This document shows positions 19,001-27,274 of a stretch of 64,000 nt of DNA, piece by piece (the first letter of the stretch is position 1; the number at the start of each line of letters is the position of its first letter). The stretch is from Ornithinimicrobium murale. Lineage in GTDB: Bacteria; Actinomycetota; Actinomycetes; Actinomycetales; Dermatophilaceae. Location: contig NZ_QLVD01000032.1 in NCBI RefSeq assembly GCF_003352835.1, forward strand, positions 1-64,000, in the 5' to 3' direction. The position numbers were made by a program, and so were the translations under genes. Below the pieces are notes generated by a model. The model made no database searches. It was not told the DNA's origin and saw only the letters and a program-made list of their open reading frames with translations.

Positions 19001-21795
19001 CGGCTCAACATGGTGTACAGCTGCTGGCGGGTCAGGTCGCTGGTCGCTAGACCGTGGACGGTGTCTGTGCTGATGCCCTGGGCGGCGTGGATGGTGGAGG
19101 CGTAGCCCAGTTCGGTGTGATCGCGTACGTAGGCGGCCGGCAGGGTGATGTGTCTGCCGTTGCGGGTGTGTTGGACGGTCAAGGCGCCGCCGTGGTGGGT
19201 TTCCTTCACCGTCCACCGGTCGCCGTTCTTGACGAAGTCGGTGGGTGTGAGCCGCAGGGAGCGTTGGTTCTGGCGGGTGATGACCAGGTCTCCGACGCTG
19301 GCCCGGTTGCCGTCAGCGAGGGGAACGACCGGCCCATCGACCTGCTCGGTGTTCTGCAGCCGGTGAGCACGGGCGCGTTGGTTCAGTTCACTGGCGAGTT
19401 CGCGGGTCGGGGCCAGCATGATCGTGTCCTTGCCTGCCGCCCGGTCGGCGTGCCAGGCGGTGAAGACGTCGTCGGTGAGCATGGCCAGGTCTCCGACGTG
19501 GACCCTGCCGTTGTCCAGGTAGAACCCGAGGGCTTCGCCTCGGCCGTCCCGCAGAGCCAGGGTCGCACCTGCCTCCGCGGGATCGGTGAAGCGCATCAGC
19601 TCGGACAGGTGCGAGGCACCGTGGGTGGCTTGGATGTCGCGGAGCACACCACCGGCGCCGATCGCAGCCAACTGCTGGTCATCTCCCACGAGGCGGACGC
19701 TGCCGCCACGATCAGTGACGAACCCGATCGCGGCGTCCAGGGAAATGGTGTCGGCCATCCCGGCTTCGTCGATCACCACGAGGGTCTTGGGGCCGATGGT
19801 TTCGGCCCAGTCGGGCAGGTCGTTCTTGCCGGACAGGCCCCATGTGAGTTTGGCCAGGGTGTCGGTGCTGGCGCCGATCTGTTCGCGCAGCACCGCGGCG
19901 GCTCCCGCGGATGGTGCCAGCCCGACCACGGTGCCACCCCCCTCTGTCCACGCCTTGGAGAGGGCTTGCATGGCGGTGGTTTTGCCTGACCCAGCCGGGG
20001 CGATCGCCAGGGCCAGACGTGCGGGGCTGGTGGCCATTTGAGAGACCAGGAGCGACTGTCCTGCGTTCAGGGTGATGCCGTTGGCGGTGCTTTCCAGCAG
20101 AGTCACGTCGACCGCGGACTGGGGTGCGGTGAAGCCGTCAAAGCGACCGGCCATCGCCACAATCCGATGTTCGGCGTCGAGCACGGTCTGTGAGGTGAAC
20201 AGGTCCGCACCGGCGACGGAGTAGACGCTGGCGCCGTCGGCGCGGCGCAATTGGTCCGGCTCGGTGATGCCGTCACGGGAGGCTGTCAGGGCGACGCAGC
20301 GGCCCTGGAGGACCTCAGAGACGATCAGGTCAACGGCCTTCTCTGCCTGCTCCGGGACGATGTTGGCCGATCGCACCTGGCGCTGGGCCTCGGCGCGGAC
20401 GTGCCACACCTGCCAGGTCGAGCGACGTGACTGCATCGCCTCCAGCACCGTGTCAGCCGTCTGGTAGACCCAGGCGGTGTCGGCGACCTGGCCAGGGCCC
20501 GGCGCCTGGTGGCGGACGTGGGTGAGCATGCGGGACAGGCCTTCCTCCCCCAGGACGTCCAGTGCCTCGGCGTGCCAGGCCTCTCGCTGCTGCGCCAGGG
20601 TCCGGGGTTCGTGCTTGGCTTCCCTGGTCTCCAAGGTGGCTTGCTGGGCCAGTTGCACCGACTCGATCGCCGTGGGTGGCCGCCCGTGGTCGGCCTGGAA
20701 GCCGGCGGCCAGCTCCCCGGTGCGCTCCTGGATGCTGACCCGCCGGGAAGACCACCGCTGATTCAGTGCGACGTCAACACCGTCGATCTCACGGATCGGA
20801 CGCTTGCCAGGGGATAGGTCGGCACGCTCGGTGAACCGCAGCCCCATCGTCGCGCGGAGCCGCCGCTCGATGGAGGTGTTGTAGGTCTCCGAGGCTGTGA
20901 CGGTGGCCTTGTACAGGATCCGGGCGTCGACGCTCAGCCACCGTCCGTCCTCGGCTGTCTGCACCTTATTGGCCACGGCCACATGAGTGTGCAGATCCGG
21001 GTCACCGGCGCGGGAGTCACGGTGGGTGAACGCGGCCGCGACCAGGCCCCGGGTGTCGACCTGACGGACACCGTTGGTGCCGGTCCGGGTGTACAGGCCG
21101 TGGTTCTCGAGGAAAGACAGCGCGTCCTGCACTGCTCCTTGGTGGGCGAGCTCGATGGCTGCTGCGGTGGGTTCGTCGGCGACCGCCCACAATGCTGAGA
21201 TGCTCTTGACCGGGGAGAAGGTGAGGTCGAAACCGGCGACCGCAGTGGTCCGGGGCCGGGAGTATTTGGCGATCTGCCCGGACAACTCGCGGGCATCACG
21301 CGGCTCACGGCCGAACTCGTCCCGGAACAGTTCTCCTCCGACCTCGGTGCGGATCCGTGCGCGCTCCTCGTCGGGAATGGGCGCATCGACCGGTTGGGCA
21401 TGCTGCGTGTTGTAGGCCTGGACCGCGCCGGCGACCCGACGCCGGAACTCATCGACGTCACCGGTAAACACCTTGAACGGGGTGCCCAGCCGGGTGACGT
21501 CTTGTATCTCCCGGTTGCTGGCCCCCCGCTCCTCGAGCGCTGCTCGGCGCTGCTCGGCAAGAGGGTGGTGACCGGATCCGAACAGGGCCTGCATCTGCTC
21601 GGCAGTGACCACGTCGCCGGCGTCCAGCCCGTCGATGCCAGCCATGCCGGATCCGATCCACTGCCCGGGGGTCTCGCCGCGCTCGGTGTAGTAGGTCGCC
21701 AGACCGGAGTGGCCTTTCTCCGTGACATCCTGCGCGGCGACCTGCCGGGTCAGGTAGTCATATCCCGACCCGGCAGTGAGCTTGTGGATGCTCAT
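16066..21795 (-). CDS. traA: TraA-type MobF relaxase fused to helicase and primase
   Basis: The start at 21795 follows AGGGGG; a longer frame begins at 21831. The 1909-residue protein begins MSIHKLTAGSGYDYLTRQV, with the relaxase tyrosines at Y12/Y14. The metal-binding His triad is in FTHRDSRAGDPDLHTHVAV (about residues 257-273). A RecD2/TraI-type helicase follows, with Walker A IAPAGSGKTT (near 600), VVIDEAGM (near 690) and motif VI-like ASTIHAAQGIS. The C-terminal third carries DnaG-like zinc-less primase/TOPRIM features: VEGPIDAIAV and IVATDADQAG. It would nick oriT, unwind the transferred strand and possibly prime it in the recipient. Confidence 0.93.
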   Translation of the reverse strand: MSIHKLTAGSGYDYLTRQVAAQDVTEKGHSGLATYYTERGETPGQWIGSGMAGIDGLDAGDVVTAEQMQALFGSGHHPLAEQRRAALEERGASNREIQDVTRLGTPFKVFTGDVDEFRRRVAGAVQAYNTQHAQPVDAPIPDEERARIRTEVGGELFRDEFGREPRDARELSGQIAKYSRPRTTAVAGFDLTFSPVKSISALWAVADEPTAAAIELAHQGAVQDALSFLENHGLYTRTGTNGVRQVDTRGLVAAAFTHRDSRAGDPDLHTHVAVANKVQTAEDGRWLSVDARILYKATVTASETYNTSIERRLRATMGLRFTERADLSPGKRPIREIDGVDVALNQRWSSRRVSIQERTGELAAGFQADHGRPPTAIESVQLAQQATLETREAKHEPRTLAQQREAWHAEALDVLGEEGLSRMLTHVRHQAPGPGQVADTAWVYQTADTVLEAMQSRRSTWQVWHVRAEAQRQVRSANIVPEQAEKAVDLIVSEVLQGRCVALTASRDGITEPDQLRRADGASVYSVAGADLFTSQTVLDAEHRIVAMAGRFDGFTAPQSAVDVTLLESTANGITLNAGQSLLVSQMATSPARLALAIAPAGSGKTTAMQALSKAWTEGGGTVVGLAPSAGAAAVLREQIGASTDTLAKLTWGLSGKNDLPDWAETIGPKTLVVIDEAGMADTISLDAAIGFVTDRGGSVRLVGDDQQLAAIGAGGVLRDIQATHGASHLSELMRFTDPAEAGATLALRDGRGEALGFYLDNGRVHVGDLAMLTDDVFTAWHADRAAGKDTIMLAPTRELASELNQRARAHRLQNTEQVDGPVVPLADGNRASVGDLVITRQNQRSLRLTPTDFVKNGDRWTVKETHHGGALTVQHTRNGRHITLPAAYVRDHTELGYASTIHAAQGISTDTVHGLATSDLTRQQLYTMLSRGGQGNHLYLPTTSDGDPHNVIRAEAVHPPTATDLLEDILARDGSSVSASTMLRRQDDPSERLPDATERYVDALYYAAEDTAPAGMVKALEDNAEQVVPGLTDEAAWPALRAHLLLHSAHGVDPLAALKAAAGNRELDTAADRAAVLDWRLDDTGHRGAGTGPLPWAPAIPNALSQHHTWGPYLNARAHQVSDLAEQVHGAAADSTRTPVWARHGRPSDRLVGDIAVWRAATRVPAQDLRPTGRPQLQKAASRWQGKLSIRLGEQVSPELTAWVQAITAHVPLAHKDSFTALLAEHLQMIDQAGLPADAMLDRAAAEGPLPDDHPVSALWWRISEHVTGVDLGDATEGRHPLHPAWADRLGDLLGQDLAQQVHGSHWWPQLITAVERGMRERYSLEDLVNIPSDYDYATSGSDDLCQVLVWRAATLLHPEPGDDPPPPDPEDDAEPSEDLWQSPTDQEPVPFHQQPPDPEYDAATPEGSDLLEENAVASLGLAALVRQTMGPVLEPDAAIERQVVRATAWDESPVSRERMVQINQWSLEFYESQLPGSWGQQHLVDRLGQDITGDARFRPGQAPAGWTHLVDHLRGRGISDEEMVTTGVATTARNGNVIDRFRDRVVFPIVHEGDVLAFVGRRHPDATDADKSGPKYLNTPATPLFDKSAQLYGPAVADEWAIPVLVEGPIDAIAVTLASNGTHVGYAPLGTSLTEDQAIQIARGQMNPIVATDADQAGAAAAERAYWLLTPHGLDPTQAPLPQGADPASILTEHGPARLHDVLLQARPLGQTLLDERLTNLPAHQAQRHAAQVLAARPGTAWATGIQQVSNRLRRSTEQVTRSVAAVVQVWNTDPLKAASKPLQEVNTVRQRLSAADPQEQTTRWAGLAADLDPRLPHAPDWPALAAVMQSAQEQGHDVAKAARALVSRDPLGPEPALEMRHRLQTHLPLGQPAQPLLRTSPAGRSAREQRRSVPSQTRRRSPSRGR

Positions 21796-21847
21796 CGTCA
21801 CACCCCCTAAGTCACTCGCGAGGGCCGTCACCTCGCGTGAGGAAAAG

Positions 21848-21866
21848 AGTAGAATAGAAAGAATAG
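21848..21866. promoter_or_regulatory. AT-rich motif shared with the DUF932 gene upstream region, plus inverted repeat
   Basis: AGTAGAATAGAAAGAATAG here matches, in reverse complement and with one change, bases 28768-28786. Right beside it the arms ACTGGT (21868-21873) and ACCAGT (21890-21895) form a hairpin. This is the upstream region of the relaxase gene, where a promoter, operator or oriT is expected. Confidence 0.5.
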
Positions 21867-21955
21867 TACTGGTGGACAGCCCTATTAGAACCAGTCCTTA
21901 TAGCCGGTTCGAAGTTGCAGGCGGCAGGTCAGGCTTCCGGCTGTGGGGCGGTTGT

Positions 21956-22552
21956 TCAGAGTCCGAATGCGCCGCCGCTGACGAGGATGGCTATGCCGAG
22001 GCCGATCAGGACGATCGGGAAGAGCACGTGTTCCCACCGCTCGAGCACCTCGGCGATAGGCCTACGGGTCGCGACATACCTGGCGAGCAGGACCAGCACG
22101 CCGACGAGCAGCAGGAACACGACGCAGAAGAGGACCACGGTTGCCGTGCTGACGTTCAGGAACACCGGGACGTAGACGCCGATGTTGTCTCCACCGTTGG
22201 CGAAGGTGACGGCGGCGACAGTCAGGATGCCGACCTTCTTGCCCTCGACCTTTTCGTCGTCGTCGTCACCGTCGCCTCGCCATGCCTGCCAGGCCGCCCA
22301 GATACCGAGCGCCAGGGGAATGAGTCCGAAGTACGGAATGGCGCTTGAGGGCAGGACGAGCCCGGCTCCCCAGGCGACCAGCAACGCAGCAGCGAGGATG
22401 CCTGCGAACCCCAGGTACTGCCCCAGCGCGATCCTGGCGGTGGTGCCCCTTTGGCCGGCGCCTCGGGCGAAGAACAGGGAAAGAATGATGATGTCATCGA
22501 TGTTGGTGGCCATGAACAGCCCGATCGCCTGCAGGACCGTGGTGAGGATCAC
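21956..22552 (-). CDS. cadD: CadD-family cadmium resistance transporter
   Basis: The 198-residue protein has about five to six membrane helices. The family hallmark ATNIDDIIILSLFFA comes in the first helix, and a mirror motif, TVAAVTFANGGDNIGVYVPVF, in the middle; the acidic residues in both are thought to handle the metal. An acidic loop (DGDDDDEKVEG) separates the halves. CadD proteins give cadmium resistance by export. Its start overlaps the end of the cmtR-type regulator gene, so the two form one unit. Confidence 0.88.
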   Translation of the reverse strand: MILTTVLQAIGLFMATNIDDIIILSLFFARGAGQRGTTARIALGQYLGFAGILAAALLVAWGAGLVLPSSAIPYFGLIPLALGIWAAWQAWRGDGDDDDEKVEGKKVGILTVAAVTFANGGDNIGVYVPVFLNVSTATVVLFCVVFLLLVGVLVLLARYVATRRPIAEVLERWEHVLFPIVLIGLGIAILVSGGAFGL

Positions 22553-22899
22553 CGGTTGACCTCACAGCTGGCGATCGGGCACTGGGGATCCAGGCACGGG
22601 GCGTCCTCGTTCACGGCGAGAGTCACCTCGACCAGGGCGAGCAGCGCGTTGGTGAGGTGCGGGTCGGCGATCGCGTAGAGGGTCTGACGTCCCTGCGGTT
22701 CGGCCACGACGATGCCGCAGTCACGCAGACAGGTCAGGTGGTTGGACACGTTGGGCCGCGTCAGGCCGAGGTCCTGGGCAAGGCTAGCGGGATAGGCAGG
22801 CCGTTCGAGCAGCGACAGCAGGATCCGAGCCCGCGTCGGATCTGCCAGGGCCCGGCCGATCCGATGCATCGCGTCCAGCCTGGAGGAAGTAGTCAGCAC
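22549..22899 (-). CDS. cmtR: CmtR-type Cd/Pb-sensing ArsR-family repressor
   Basis: Counting from the GTG at 22899 gives a 116-residue winged-helix protein. Its cysteines at 57 and 61 (NHLTCLRDCG) and 102 (APCLDP) fall exactly on the metal ligands known for mycobacterial CmtR. This both identifies the sensor and selects this start over the ATG 16 codons upstream. It should repress cadD until Cd(II) or Pb(II) binds. A palindrome lies just upstream of the start, at 22906-22917. Confidence 0.9.
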   Translation of the reverse strand: MLTTSSRLDAMHRIGRALADPTRARILLSLLERPAYPASLAQDLGLTRPNVSNHLTCLRDCGIVVAEPQGRQTLYAIADPHLTNALLALVEVTLAVNEDAPCLDPQCPIASCEVNR

Positions 22900-22905
22900 G
22901 GGCTG

Positions 22906-22917
22906 AACTATACAGTT
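22906..22917. promoter_or_regulatory. cmtR: Candidate CmtR operator
   Basis: AACT-ATAC-AGTT forms a short dyad directly upstream of the cmtR GTG, inside the last codons of the preceding recombinase-like gene. A regulator start overlapped by its own operator is usual for ArsR-family repressors. Confidence 0.45.
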
Positions 22918-24428
22918 TGTGCTGAACCGTCCGTGAGGTCGGTGCAACGGGAAGTCACATCAGCTTCAGCGTCGGAGGTGGGCGTCGCGTTGGGCGGTGT
23001 AGGCGCTCCAGTCTCGTGAGGCAGGGCGGCCCACCGGGTGGCGGTGTTGGGGGCCAGGCCGAGCACCTCTGCCAGGATCGGGGTGGGCATGCTCGCGGCG
23101 AGCTGGAACATGGCGGCGTTGCGGGCGGCCAGCGGTTGGATGCCGCGTTCGACGAGCTGGCTGCGGACGTTCTCGGTGGCCAGGTGCTTGCCCGGGATAC
23201 CGCCGGGGAAGAGCCACTTGTCGGGCCGGCTGGCATAGGAGGCTTGCCCGCGATGGGTGAGGTGGGTGCGCACTAGATGGTCCAGGGGGTCGGGCAGCTC
23301 GATGGGGTAGGTGTCGAACGTGGCCCGGGTGATGCCGTCGGTGGTGACGGTGATCTGGTCGGCGCGCATGCGGCACACGCGGGCCAGGGGTTGGGCGTAG
23401 AGCAGCACGAAGAGGCCGGCGATGCGGGTGTAGAGGCGGATCGTGTCATCGTGCAGGAGCAGTTGGACGTGCGTCCATCTGTCCTCGTCGGCGAGGGTGA
23501 CGGCCGGTTGCAGGTCGGGCCGCTTGGGTGGGGACAGTTCCTGGCCTAGGTCGGTGGCCTCGCACCAGGTCAGGAACGGTCTCAGCGCGGTGGCGCGGGA
23601 GCGGTGTTGGTGGGCGTACCGGTCCAGGTCGTCCTGGGTGAGGTCAGCCAGGCCGATGTGGTGCTCGGTCAGCCACCCTAGGAATCGGGCGGTGACGACG
23701 ATGGTGGCACGGGCCGCGGAGATGGCTCCGTGGGTCAAGGTCCCGCGCTGTTCCTTGCGGCGCAGTCGCCGCAGGACCTGCCAGCGGGCGAATCGGTTGA
23801 GCACTTCTGCGTGTTCGTCCGGAAGCGTGCTCAGGAGCTGGTTGAGCCATGGGGTGACGCGCTCGAGTTCGGCGTGGAAGGGCGGTAGGACCCCGAGGGC
23901 GGCGAGGAGGTCGCGCAGGTAGTTGTTGGTCTTGTTCGTGGGCATGGCCTCGAAGGCGGCGTGGGAGATCTCGATGTCGCCGCGGGCCATCGCGGCCAGG
24001 ACGGATGGGCCGGTGGAGCGGGTGAGCCAGTACAGGGTGGTCTGTGGCCGTGGTCCGCAGACCAGGGCCTCGTGCACCGGCCGGAGCTGGGGGCGGATGC
24101 CACCGTCGGGGCTGGACAGCAGCGTGGTGGCCTTCTCCTCCAGGGCGCAGTGTCCGCACAGCCGGCCCCACGGGGAGTCTTCCCGCCCGCAGGCGGTGCA
24201 GGCGTAGACGGCCTCGTTGCCGGTGCAGGTCGCGCACGACGGCCGGCGGTCGGCGTCGTAGAAGGCCAGCACCCTGATGTTCGCGCAGCCGGCGCAGGGT
24301 TGGGCGGTCCGGGCGAAGCGGAGGGTGCAGCGTTGGCAGACCGGTTGTTCCAGGACGATCCGGGTGCAGCGTTCGTGTCGGCCACAGTGTGCGCAGTCCT
24401 GGCGTGGCAGTCGCGGCCGTGGGCTCAT
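22908..24428 (-). CDS. Second Tn554-like integrase protein with N-terminal zinc ribbons
   Basis: The 506-residue protein begins with about five CxxC pairs (CAHCGRHERC, CQRC, CAGC, CATC, CTACGRED, CGHC), a zinc-ribbon array. A tyrosine-recombinase-like body follows (SAM-like region near 230-310, then a catalytic-like region ending in LGLAPNTATRWAALPHE). The final catalytic Tyr context is not recognisable (W in its place), so it may be an inactive partner subunit, as in multi-recombinase Tn554-type systems. Its ATG overlaps the stop of the XRE gene. Confidence 0.75.
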   Translation of the reverse strand: MSPRPRLPRQDCAHCGRHERCTRIVLEQPVCQRCTLRFARTAQPCAGCANIRVLAFYDADRRPSCATCTGNEAVYACTACGREDSPWGRLCGHCALEEKATTLLSSPDGGIRPQLRPVHEALVCGPRPQTTLYWLTRSTGPSVLAAMARGDIEISHAAFEAMPTNKTNNYLRDLLAALGVLPPFHAELERVTPWLNQLLSTLPDEHAEVLNRFARWQVLRRLRRKEQRGTLTHGAISAARATIVVTARFLGWLTEHHIGLADLTQDDLDRYAHQHRSRATALRPFLTWCEATDLGQELSPPKRPDLQPAVTLADEDRWTHVQLLLHDDTIRLYTRIAGLFVLLYAQPLARVCRMRADQITVTTDGITRATFDTYPIELPDPLDHLVRTHLTHRGQASYASRPDKWLFPGGIPGKHLATENVRSQLVERGIQPLAARNAAMFQLAASMPTPILAEVLGLAPNTATRWAALPHETGAPTPPNATPTSDAEADVTSRCTDLTDGSAQTV

Positions 24429-24760
24429 CCGTCCTCGGGCGGGCGGCGGACCCGGGCCCGGATCGGGCGCAGGTCACCGATCCCCGGACCGCTGTCCCCG
24501 GTGCCTGTCTTGGCGGTCTGGTCCTCGAGGACGGTGGGAACCAGCAGGTCGTTGGGTTCGCAGTCGAGGATGTCGCACAGGGCGGCCAGGACGTCCATGT
24601 TCAGCCGTTGCGGGGTGCGGGCCACGAGCCGGTAGACGTGCTCGCGGGACAGGTGCACGCCCCGTTCGGCCAGCAGCGGGACGAGGTCGGAGGTCTGGTA
24701 CATGCCGTGGCTGGCCATCACCTGGCGCAGGTGCCATCCCATGGCGGTGCGGACGGTCAT
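24425..24760 (-). CDS. Small XRE-family helix-turn-helix protein of the transposon
   Basis: The ATG at 24760 follows AGGAGG and overlaps the stop of the integrase gene; the longer open frame upstream is a shadow of that gene. The 111-residue product reads LAERGVHLSREHVYRLVA and MDVLAALCDILDCEPNDLLVP, a Cro/C1-type fold with the typical 'low-copy repressor' ending of the HTH_26 kind. It lies between two recombinase genes and overlaps both, so it probably regulates or helps transposition. Confidence 0.8.
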   Translation of the reverse strand: MTVRTAMGWHLRQVMASHGMYQTSDLVPLLAERGVHLSREHVYRLVARTPQRLNMDVLAALCDILDCEPNDLLVPTVLEDQTAKTGTGDSGPGIGDLRPIRARVRRPPEDG

Positions 24761-25884
24761 GACAGGTCCTCCTGATCGGTGGGTGCGTAGACGCGGGTCA
24801 GCGCAGCCTTGAGCGTCTTGTCCTTGAAGTCGTTGCTGACCGAGGCGTAGATCGCGGTGGTCGAGGCGTAGGCGTGGCCGACCTGTTCCTGGACGAATCG
24901 TTCGGGGTAGCCGAACTCGATCAGGTGGGTCACGTAGGAGTGCCGCAGGCAGTGCAGCGACAGCGCCTGGTCCAGGCCTACCTGCTCGCGCACGTCGGCG
25001 AAGCGGGCGTCGAAGTGGCGCAGCGAGACCCGGGAGAGCCGCTCGGTCACCCACAGGGCTGGCTGGCCGGGTGCCTTGAACAGCGGCCGTGCCTGCTCGA
25101 CCCATTGCCGCATGCCCTCGATGGCCCAGTCGAACTCCGGCACCGCCAGGACCGTGCGACGGCGCGGAACGCCACCGCGGACGGCCTTGCCGTAGCGGAC
25201 GTGGACCGAGCCGTAAGTGCCCCACCTGGGCACGTGCGGGTTGGGTCGTAGGTCGGCCACGTCCAGGCGGCACAGCTCGTTGCGGCGCAGCCCGAACGCG
25301 TAGGCCGTCTTGAAGACCTGCGCGTCCCGCAAGGCGCTGAGCGCCCCCTTGCGGCCCGAGGACGCGGCCCGTTCGACCTGGGCGTCCAGGTGGTCGAAGA
25401 GATCCTGCAACTCTGCGTAGGTCAGCGGGCGCCGTGCCGGGCGGCCCTCGTACTCGTTCAGGTGTGCCACCGTGTTCCACTCGTGACAAACCTGGGAGGG
25501 CACGGCGGCGAACCGGTCGCGGCACTCCTTCAGCCAACCGTAACGAGCGTCGGTGACGTAGTCGCAGAACATCCGCAAGGCCAGGTGGTATCCGCGGATC
25601 GTGGGGGGTGCTCGGGCACCGGGTCCGCTGGCCAGGGACACAGTGAAGTCTTCTACGTCACCCGGTCCCCACGCCCATGGGTAGGAGTCGGCGAACTCGC
25701 TGAACCGGCGCACCAGTCGCGCTCGGTCGGTGACCGTCTTGCTCCCCAGAAGTCGGGACTGCTGCTGTCGTCCCCACCCTGTCAGCATGGCCTCGAAGAC
25801 GGCACTCTCCTCGTTCAGAAGAGCGATCCCCGCGACGAGGAGCAGTCCTGCCGAGCCCGGCACATCGACCATCAGGACCGCCAT
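24757..25884 (-). CDS. Tyrosine recombinase (TnpA-like), catalytically complete
   Basis: Counting from the ATG at 25884 gives 375 residues. The frame is open to 26049, so the start is uncertain. Catalytic residues are all visible: R200 or R201 in AYAFGLRRNEL, H311 and R314 in LSLHCLRHSY, H337 in VGHAYASTTAIY and the nucleophile Y346. The first 120 residues form the core-binding domain. It should catalyse strand exchange for the Tn554-like element. The three genes overlap by four bases in a row. Confidence 0.85.
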   Translation of the reverse strand: MAVLMVDVPGSAGLLLVAGIALLNEESAVFEAMLTGWGRQQQSRLLGSKTVTDRARLVRRFSEFADSYPWAWGPGDVEDFTVSLASGPGARAPPTIRGYHLALRMFCDYVTDARYGWLKECRDRFAAVPSQVCHEWNTVAHLNEYEGRPARRPLTYAELQDLFDHLDAQVERAASSGRKGALSALRDAQVFKTAYAFGLRRNELCRLDVADLRPNPHVPRWGTYGSVHVRYGKAVRGGVPRRRTVLAVPEFDWAIEGMRQWVEQARPLFKAPGQPALWVTERLSRVSLRHFDARFADVREQVGLDQALSLHCLRHSYVTHLIEFGYPERFVQEQVGHAYASTTAIYASVSNDFKDKTLKAALTRVYAPTDQEDLS

Positions 25885-26173
25885 CCGCCGTTGCCGCAGA
25901 AGTAATATTGTTGCCTCTGACGTTACACCATGGATGGCGTCCCCTGGTCGGCGCATCAACCAGTGACGCGAGACCGGACTACGAATCCGCAGACCACCCT
26001 TCGCGTGTGACTTCTGACGCGATAATGCTCGCTTATTCCGGGAATGCAAGAGGTGTGTGGAACATGGGGTTGGTCGGTTTTGGTGGGGGAACGGGTCTGG
26101 CTGCGTGTTCGGCTGGTTGTCGGCGTGTGGCGCCGTGTTCTGGTGTCGGTCTGTGTGGTCGTGAAGGTGGCGT

Positions 26174-26199
26174 GTTCTGACATAGGGGAGTGTCAGAAC
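26174..26199. repeat. Perfect 9-bp inverted repeat upstream of a backbone gene
   Basis: GTTCTGACA (26174-26182) and TGTCAGAAC (26191-26199) flank an 8-base loop, about 50 bases before the preferred start at 26250. This could be an operator or a hairpin at the transposon/backbone border. Confidence 0.45.
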
Positions 26200-26249
26200 T
26201 GGTGGATATCAGGCGTGCTGGTCGCGTTCGGGAGGTAGGTGGTCAGGTC

Positions 26250-26630
26250 ATGGGTCAGTCGGTGAGGCAGGCGGCTCGTCGGGCGGCGCTTGATGTGAGG
26301 TCGCGGCGTCAGCGTGAGCGGGCGGAGCGTGAGAAGCGTCTAGAGGGCCTGGTGGTTGATGTGCTGGTGGCGCTGGGGGAGCGCGCTGATGCTGAGCGGC
26401 GTGCCGGGGTCGCGCTAGCGGCGCTGGTTGAGGCTGAGGGGCTGAGTGCCCGGGAGGCGGTCGACTGGTGTGATGGTCAGGTGAGCGCGCGGGAGGCCTC
26501 GCGGCTGCGGGCGGTGGCGCGAGACGCGGCGGCTGAGGAGACGGACGGAGCAGGCGACGGTGCAGCCGGCTCGTCGTCGGCGGCGGATGAGCCGGTGAGA
26601 GTAGATGCCGGCCCCACGGCTGAGCGCTGA
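26250..26630 (+). CDS. Arg/Glu-rich coiled-coil-like protein of actinobacterial plasmids
   Basis: The preferred start is ATG 26250, after GGAGG at 26231-26235; a GTG at 26190 lies inside an inverted repeat. The 126-residue product begins MGQSVRQAARRAALDVRSRR, has a charged helical centre and ends in an acidic Ala/Gly/Ser tail. The motif GLSAREAVDWCDGQVSAREASRLR looks like a helix-turn-helix-type or helical-pair module. Proteins with this start are widespread next to relaxase genes in actinobacteria; the function is not known to me. Confidence 0.65.
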   Translation: MGQSVRQAARRAALDVRSRRQRERAEREKRLEGLVVDVLVALGERADAERRAGVALAALVEAEGLSAREAVDWCDGQVSAREASRLRAVARDAAAEETDGAGDGAAGSSSAADEPVRVDAGPTAER

Positions 26631-27105
26631 GGGGCTGTCGGTCCTCGCGGGGTCGGTGGGTGATGCGGCGAGCCTGGCGCGTTACACGGGGAAGATCGTG
26701 CAGGTGCCCGGTAGTTCCTGTCTGTGGCGGACGGGTGCAGTCAGCGGGCGGGGGCATGGCCGGTTCTGGCTGGGGCATGACCGGGTGATCCTGGCGCACC
26801 GGTTCGCGTTCGCGGTAGCGCACGGGGTGGCTGCGCTCGGGCAGGAGCGCGTGCTTGGTCATCGCTGTGACAACCCGCTGTGTCAGCGGATCGGGCCGGG
26901 GCATGTCGTGGTCTCCTCGCCGCTACAGAATCGGCGGGAGTGGGCCAGCCGTCGCCACCTGCTGGGCAATCCGTTGACTGATCCACGGGGGGCGCGGAAA
27001 CGGGCGGTGCAGCTGCGGGACCTGGCGCGCCGCGACCCGGCGCGGGTCGCGGTGGACCTGGAGCAGCTGCGCCGCATCTCGGGGGAGCAACTGGCGTTGT
27101 GGTGA
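26605..27105 (+). CDS. HNH-like putative endonuclease
   Basis: The 166-residue protein overlaps the previous gene by 26 bases. It has CLWRTGAVSGRGHGRFWLG, HRFAFAVAHG and GHRCDNPLCQRIGPGHVVVSS, the layout of HNH_3-type proteins from phages and plasmids (a treble-clef fold with His and two Cys). It lacks an obvious second metal Cys pair. A role in DNA nicking or plasmid maintenance is only inferred. Confidence 0.7.
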   Translation: MPAPRLSAEGLSVLAGSVGDAASLARYTGKIVQVPGSSCLWRTGAVSGRGHGRFWLGHDRVILAHRFAFAVAHGVAALGQERVLGHRCDNPLCQRIGPGHVVVSSPLQNRREWASRRHLLGNPLTDPRGARKRAVQLRDLARRDPARVAVDLEQLRRISGEQLALW

Positions 27106-27157
27106 ACCGTTGCCGGACCCGGCCGGGGAAGGGTCGCTGGGTCGGGCAACGGTGGCT

Positions 27158-27274
27158 TTAGTCGTCTTCGTCGGCGCACCTGTCGCACACGAGGGCAGCG
27201 GGCGGTTGGTCGTCCATCCGGGCGCCGCACCGGGGACAGAACCCGACGTCTAGACCGTCAAAGTCCTCACTCAA
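27158..27274 (-). CDS. 38-residue zinc-ribbon protein
   Basis: A TTG start at 27274 lies in a TTGA overlap with the stop of the upstream gene, with GGAGGT at 7-base spacing. The product has CPRC and CDRC pairs separated by 18 residues and an acidic end (CADEDD). Small zinc ribbons like this are common plasmid accessory proteins of unknown function. Confidence 0.65.
   Translation of the reverse strand: MSEDFDGLDVGFCPRCGARMDDQPPAALVCDRCADEDD

Larger units (their letters stand above)
21956..25990 (-). mobile_element. Tn554-like transposon with cadmium-resistance cargo (ends approximate)
   Basis: Three overlapping leftward genes (active tyrosine recombinase, small XRE protein, second integrase-like protein) follow the tnpA/B/C plan of Tn554-type elements. 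Directly behind them lie cmtR and cadD. The set sits between the relaxase promoter region and the plasmid backbone gene at 26250. I cannot see terminal repeats, which is normal for Tn554, so the borders are set by the outermost genes and are uncertain by about 100-200 bases. Confidence 0.65.
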
